Below are positions 59,475-64,000 of a stretch of DNA of 64,000 nucleotides, in pieces (the stretch's first letter is position 1; every line of letters starts with the position of its first letter). The position numbers and the translations under genes are program-made. The notes beneath the pieces are model-generated. The model was not told the origin of the DNA, made no database searches, and saw nothing but the letters and a program-made list of their open reading frames with translations. The DNA comes from Chrysophaeum taylorii (Eukaryota > Sar > Pelagophyceae > Pelagomonadales > Pelagomonadaceae), in the NCBI GenBank assembly GCA_029834535.1, contig JAQMWT010000457.1, positions 1 to 64,000 of the forward strand, in the 5' to 3' direction.

Positions 59475-61712
59475 TCATATACTTTCGGAGCGGGTAAGCC
59501 TGAACTGGACGTGCTGGGGTCGATGTCGTGCGGGCTTGGGCGGAGGCGCGTCGTCCTCGCGTGCGGGTTTGGGTGGAGGTGGCGTGTCGTCCTCGCTCTC
59601 GCCGTCGCACTCCGGAAGTTGCATGCCGACGAGGCCTGTCGTTTTGGGTGGCCGAGGTCTCTGCAGAACCTGTTTGGCCAGGGGGCCATAAATGTCCTCC
59701 TCCTGGAGACTGTAGAGGCTGGCACGACTATGGAGACTGCCGCCAAAGAGAGTGGTCATCGTCACCTCGTTGGGGACCTCGTCCTGGGTGGTGGGTCCCT
59801 TGGCTTCCTCCGTGGTAGAAGAAGACGGAAGATGCGGTTTCCGGTGTCGTCTCCTCGCGCGCCGGTAGGCGGCGCAGACGCCGGCGAGGCAGCACGAGAG
59901 AATAAGTGCGGATCCCGCAAGGGCGACAGTGGCGACTTTGAGTGCAGCGGTGCTGCGCGAGTGGTCGTGGCCGCTGCTGCTTCTCGAGTCCTCGTCGTCC
60001 TTGTCGTCCTCGCCGTCCTCGTCGTCCTCGTCGTCCTCGTCGTCCTCGTCGTCCTCGTCGTCCTCGTCGTCGTCGTCGTCAATAGCCGAGCTCGCCGTCC
60101 GCGTCGAAGACGTCGGCGCTCGGCTCCGCGCGACGGATGGAGCGGTGGTCGCCTGGGGATCACCACCACCAGCAGTAGGGACCGAGACTGGCGCGCTCGT
60201 CGGCGACGGCACGAGCGACTGCGGGAGGCACCTGGACGCGTTGAACGCGCCGAATCGAACGTCGTAGACGGTCCCGCAAGCGTAGCCAGCCTCGTCGTCC
60301 CAGCGCGCGCCCACGGCGAGGCGATACGTCGCGTCGTCGGCCTGGAGGAAGAGTAGGCTCGATCCGAAGCGGTCGCGCGGATCCAACGCGGGCCCACCAC
60401 CAACGCCGCCCGAGACTGTAGCCTCGACAGTCAGCTCGTAAGACGAGTCGGAGACGACGGCGTCGTCGTGCTCCGACGAAATCCAGTCGATCGACAACAC
60501 GGCGACCGCCCCGACATTGTCGTTCCCACCGAGGTCGTCACCGACGGCGAGCAGCAGCGTGGAGCCAACGCTCGCGCTCTCGAGCGACCACCCCACGTTG
60601 GTGCCGTGGCGGAAGAAGTCGGCGTCCGAATCGAGGCGAGAGTAAGCCCGAGTGTAACCGTCCGGACGCATGAAGATGAGGTACACAGTGCCCGACTCCT
60701 CGTAACCCCACGAGCCCACGGCCAGATCCACTGCGCGGCGGGAGCGCGTAAATAAATAGGTGGCGGCGCACACAAGACGAAGAAGAAGAAGAAGAAGAGA
60801 AGAAAATACGCGTACCCGTGCCGTCTCCGTCGAGGTCGCCGACGGCTGCCAGCGACGCGCCAAAGTACTCGCCCGCGCTGAGGTTCGGGAACGAGTCGTC
60901 GTCGTAGCCAGCGATTCGTCCGCACGACGACGGCAGACCGCTTCGCTCGAGGTAGCAGAGGTAGACACACCCGGCATCAACCTGATTGTCGCCGTCGTAC
61001 ATGTGAGCTCCGACGGCGACGTCGTCGACGCCGTCGCCGTCGAAATCCCCCAGCGAGGCGAGCGACGACCCGAACTCGTCCCAGTTCCCGAGTTGCATGA
61101 GTGGCTCGTGCGTGCCCGACGCGAGGGCGTACGCCTTGACCGACCCGTTGGCCGCCAGGAACAGCGTCACGAATCCGCCGCTATCTTGACGACCGGGCGT
61201 GTCTTTGCCTTGGACGCCGACGACGAGTTCCTACCGACGTAGTTAACCTCGAGTAAAGATACGCGTGCGCACTTTAACACCATCGCCGTCGAGGTCCGAT
61301 ATCGAGGCCAAGCTCGAGCCGAACTCGTCGCCCTTATTGAGCTCGAGCTCGTCGCGAGGCCATTGAGTCACGTTCTTGGCCGAACCGTCGTCGTTCCGCA
61401 GCACGATGAGCACGGCCCCCACGTTCTGGCTGCTGGCGTCTGCGCAAGGAGACGATGCACAAACAAATAAACAAACAAACAAACAAACAACCACTGCGGC
61501 GCACCGCTCGTGTAGCCGGGCATTCCAATCGCTATATCCACGACGCCGTCGCCATCAATGTCCCCGAGCGAGGCCAGCGAGGCACCGATGTGTGCGTCTT
61601 CGGGGGTGTACGCGTGAAGCGCAGCGAGGGTCTCGTGGTCAAGGGCGCATTTCGGATAGCGAGGTTCGGCGAGCGCAGGCAAGACCGCGAGGGACAAAAT
61701 GATGCACTGCAT
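59475..61712 (-). CDS. Integrin-alpha-like FG-GAP repeat type I membrane protein
   Basis: The model is complement(join(59475..60730, 60816..61230, 61273..61439, 61505..61712)), giving 681 residues. The ATG at 61712 begins a signal peptide ('MQCIILSLAVLPALA'). FG-GAP blades follow, four of them with calcium-type loops: 'DIDGDGVVD' (51-59), 'DLDGDGVKE', 'DFDGDGVDD' and 'DLDGDGTVD'. Later blades lack the loop. A long Asp/Glu-Asp repeat (about 480-510) leads to a transmembrane helix (about 526-548) and a basic stop. The cytoplasmic tail has two proline motifs ('PPPPKPARED' and 'PPPKPARH') of SH3-ligand type. Introns are 65, 42 and 85 nt with GT-AG ends and restore the repeat sequence exactly. Role: surface adhesion or recognition by a beta-propeller, inferred from the family. 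Confidence 0.88.
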
Positions 61713-62243
61713 TGGCACCACTTTTGGAGCCACGCACCCAAATTGCCTCGCTGACCTGGCACACCAGAGATTTCCGGATTTCGGTAATTTCGTTTATAGA
61801 GCCTCTTAGGAATCCGATGAAATCTTGGAGGAAAAAAAAAGCTCGAGGCGGGGAAGCCCCGCGACGACTTGTTCTTTCTGGAACCAAGGGGATACCAATA
61901 TTGCTGGAACAAACAAACAAACAAACAAACAAACAACACACTCTTGTCATTTCATTTCTTTTCTTTTCTGAGGAGTGTTCCTGCGTTGTTGCGCGAGCCG
62001 CTGGGGTGTGTTCGTTCACCCATATGGACGCGCCGTTCCGCGTGTATTCCGCTTTGGTGCGCGCCCACCTAGAGGAAAGGGCGCTCTCTTTCGAAAGCCG
62101 GCTTGGCTGACTGATTGATTGTTTACATATCCAAAGTCAGTCTCTGCGTGGATGTGGCGGCAGCGCGCCGCTGGTCCTTCCAGACCGCGCGAGAGATATA
62201 AGTTCCGTTGAATCTGAGAGGACGAAAAGTTCCGTTGAATCCG
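61713..62243. promoter_or_regulatory. Region between divergent FG-GAP and methyltransferase genes
   Basis: It contains (AAAC)n at about 61910-61936 and a GATT run near 62110-62120. A short direct repeat 'AAGTTCCGTTGAATC' lies at 62200-62214 and 62228-62242, just before the plus-strand ATG. Regulatory use is unproven. Confidence 0.45.
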
Positions 62244-63212
62244 ATGGTCTACAACGCCGTCTTGTTGTTTTTTTCGTTCTTTGCGGCGGCGCGCTGCGCG
62301 CGCCTGTACACAATGGAAGTGTGCGGGCACCAGGAGTTCACGCTCGAGAGCCTCGAGGCGGTGCTCGAGTCGCAGCGACAAGTTTGGGAACAGCTCGGGA
62401 TCGACCGGCCGTGGTGGTCTGTCCTGTCTTCGTCAGAGTACGACGACAAGTCAGCCCTCGACGACCGCCAGGCGCTCGAATTTTACGCGACGGGCGAGGA
62501 GGAGGTGCGTCGCGCGCTCGAAGCCGTCGACCGCGCGGTGGCGTCTCGGGCGCGCGCTGCCTATTTGCCGTGGGGAGGTGGGGGGTTTGGATCTGTCGCG
62601 CTCGACTTTGGCTGCGGCGTCGGCCGCCTCGCCAACGCACTCGCACGCCGCTTCTTCACGGTTCTCTGCGTCGACCATTCGGCGCGCCACCTCGATGCGA
62701 GCAGGGCGACGGTATCGCGTCTATTCCCGCGCCGCGCGGCGCGCGTCGTCCCCGTGCCGACGACTGCCGCCGCTTCCGAGCTCGCTGGCCACCTGCCGTC
62801 TGCAGCGCGACCCGAATTCGTGCTCTCGCTGCTGTCGCTCCAGCACATGATCCCGCAGCTCCAGGTCGCGGCTGTCGAGCATCTCTGTGACGCGCTCGCC
62901 GATGGAGGCCTCGGCTACGTCCAGCTCCTGACGGGGTACTCCCCGGCGCCCTTCATCGACGCCCACTGCGATCCCGCGCGAGCCGTCCTGGAACCGGGCA
63001 TGCAACTCCACTACCTCCCGCTCGATGAGGTCGTGGGACATCTCGCCGCTCGCGGTTGCCGCGCGCTCGGAGTTGAGCGCTGCGATCGATTTGTCTCCAT
63101 ACCCGAGCGGAACTCGACTTCGCATTGTGTCGTATTCGCCAAAAGCGGGGACGACCCCACGATTTTTTATCATGACCTAGAGAGCCTTCGCGTTAAAAAC
63201 CCTCGCTTATAA
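62244..63212 (+). CDS. SAM-dependent methyltransferase with N-terminal signal
   Basis: Using ATG 62244 the protein has 322 residues; a longer frame begins without ATG. Residues 1-20 ('MVYNAVLLFFSFFAAARCAR') form a signal peptide or anchor. The Rossmann methyltransferase core spans about 117-290: motif I 'LDFGCGVGRLANALA' (120-134), the acidic residue after strand 2 ('LCVD', Asp144) and 'EFVLSLLSLQHM' as the motif IV region. It uses S-adenosylmethionine, but the acceptor cannot be inferred. The closest pattern is the methyltransf_11/25 group. The signal is unusual for a small-molecule methyltransferase and suggests action in the secretory pathway or a plastid. Confidence 0.8.
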   Translation: MVYNAVLLFFSFFAAARCARLYTMEVCGHQEFTLESLEAVLESQRQVWEQLGIDRPWWSVLSSSEYDDKSALDDRQALEFYATGEEEVRRALEAVDRAVASRARAAYLPWGGGGFGSVALDFGCGVGRLANALARRFFTVLCVDHSARHLDASRATVSRLFPRRAARVVPVPTTAAASELAGHLPSAARPEFVLSLLSLQHMIPQLQVAAVEHLCDALADGGLGYVQLLTGYSPAPFIDAHCDPARAVLEPGMQLHYLPLDEVVGHLAARGCRALGVERCDRFVSIPERNSTSHCVVFAKSGDDPTIFYHDLESLRVKNPRL

Positions 63213-63833
63213 TCTCTCCCTGTGAACAGCAGCAGCCGATATCGATCTTGGAAAACAGCCAACGGCGGAAGAGCACCCAAAGACGAGGTTGCATTATTAT
63301 TACTCTGATAATGCTACCCAAATCAGTCGTAAGTAAATTGATGCAAAGTCAACCACGGACGCGCTCGTCCTTCAAAATCGGCGCCTGCCTGCCTGCCTGC
63401 CTGCCTGTCTCATACGGTCGTCGCTAGCGTGATATAAGATATCGAGGTCAACCCGCAAAAAAAAGTGCCGGCGGATACTTATTAAAGGCGCGCAAGATAG
63501 GCGCAGTGAGCGAAACTTTGCGGTGGTGGTGGTATTATCGATCGCAGAAGAAGAGGTGCGGCTCGGCCAAGAATAGCTTGAGGGATTATATGCGGGAGGG
63601 GCGACGACGTAGTAGTAGAGTTGGTTGCGTTGTGAATTGCGGTGGAGGGGTTTTAATATTGAGTTCTGATGACGACCGTGATCGTCGCGCACACGCACAG
63701 GAAAACAAAAGTCGTCGCCGCCAATGGCACGAAGAAGAGCGCCCGTCTTGTCGTGCGTGTCAAGGTGAGATTTGGAGGAGCAACGACAAAGAGTTTGGGT
63801 AGGCCGGTTCTGGCGTAGGAGCAATCGTTGAAC

Positions 63834-63865
<32 letters not shown>

Positions 63866-64000
63866 CTAGTGCGGCGGCAGGCACGCCGTCATCCGAGGAG
63901 GGCACAGAGGAATTTATTTGAGATAGGTTTTTTAAAGGTCTCGGTCGTCTGCTGAGATGCGGGGTGTGAGCGCGAGCACGCAGGGCCTCCCTCTAGAGAG
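63213..64000. other. Right-edge intergenic region
   Basis: It contains a (GCCT)n tract near 63386-63405 and (ATG)10 at 63835-63865. A 60-codon minus-strand frame (63835-63653) has a hydrophobic segment near its end ('FFVPLAATTFVFLCVCATIT'). It could be a small membrane protein or the first exon of a larger one; support is weak. Confidence 0.35.

Overview
This looks like nuclear DNA of a protist, most likely a stramenopile alga or relative. The coding regions are GC-rich (long antisense shadow ORFs result). Introns are GT-AG and very short (38, 42, 50, 65 and 85 nt where I could place them). The gene content is eukaryotic: a HECT ubiquitin ligase, a formin with paired WASHC3-like motifs, an HSF-type DNA-binding protein, a zinc-finger methionine aminopeptidase, an integrin-like FG-GAP membrane protein, and a stand-alone glutamate synthase small subunit with a presequence. 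The lineage call is inference; no rRNA or organellar marker is present.

Layout. 1-4.6 kb is a decayed LTR-retrotransposon-like gag-pol on the minus strand, running off the left edge. 5.7-6.5 kb is a Helitron helicase remnant followed by a minisatellite. 6.9-9.1 kb is a head-to-head pair: a membrane-anchored ABM-domain protein and an EF-hand metallophosphatase. 9.1-16.7 kb is gene-poor and decayed, with a third helicase-like motif, a 76-bp direct repeat around a captured piece, and a lower-GC stretch. 16.7-21.6 kb holds the divergent pair GltD / HECT ligase. 22.4-25.4 kb holds a SINE-like copy, an HSF-type protein and a small unidentified spliced gene. 25.9-29.9 kb is the formin. 30.5-40.5 kb is a repeat-rich island: a SINE-like element with an 18-bp target duplication, an ankyrin relic, a 2.47-kb TTA-flanked inverted-repeat element, an alpha/beta hydrolase gene, the second Helitron remnant and another SINE-like copy. 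40.6-44.0 kb is a secreted protein made of nearly identical 120-residue repeats. 44.2-46.5 kb holds methionine aminopeptidase and a sulfotransferase. 46.5-51.3 kb is mostly decayed sequence and simple repeats. 51.3-55.5 kb holds a sulfotransferase-like/GT2 fusion convergent with a membrane desaturase. 58.2-63.2 kb holds a YheT/ABHD-type hydrolase, the FG-GAP protein and a secreted-type methyltransferase.

The host genes do not form one pathway. They are ordinary housekeeping and accessory genes separated by several families of mobile DNA. The most unusual items are the higher-order tandem-repeat gene, whose repeat differences are all synonymous; the HECT gene whose catalytic cysteine codon is split by a 38-nt intron; the sulfotransferase-like/glycosyltransferase fusion with a hydrophobic segment between its domains; and the SINE-like and TTA-flanked element families. 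I did not see a CRISPR array, tRNA, rRNA or a clearly new multi-gene system.
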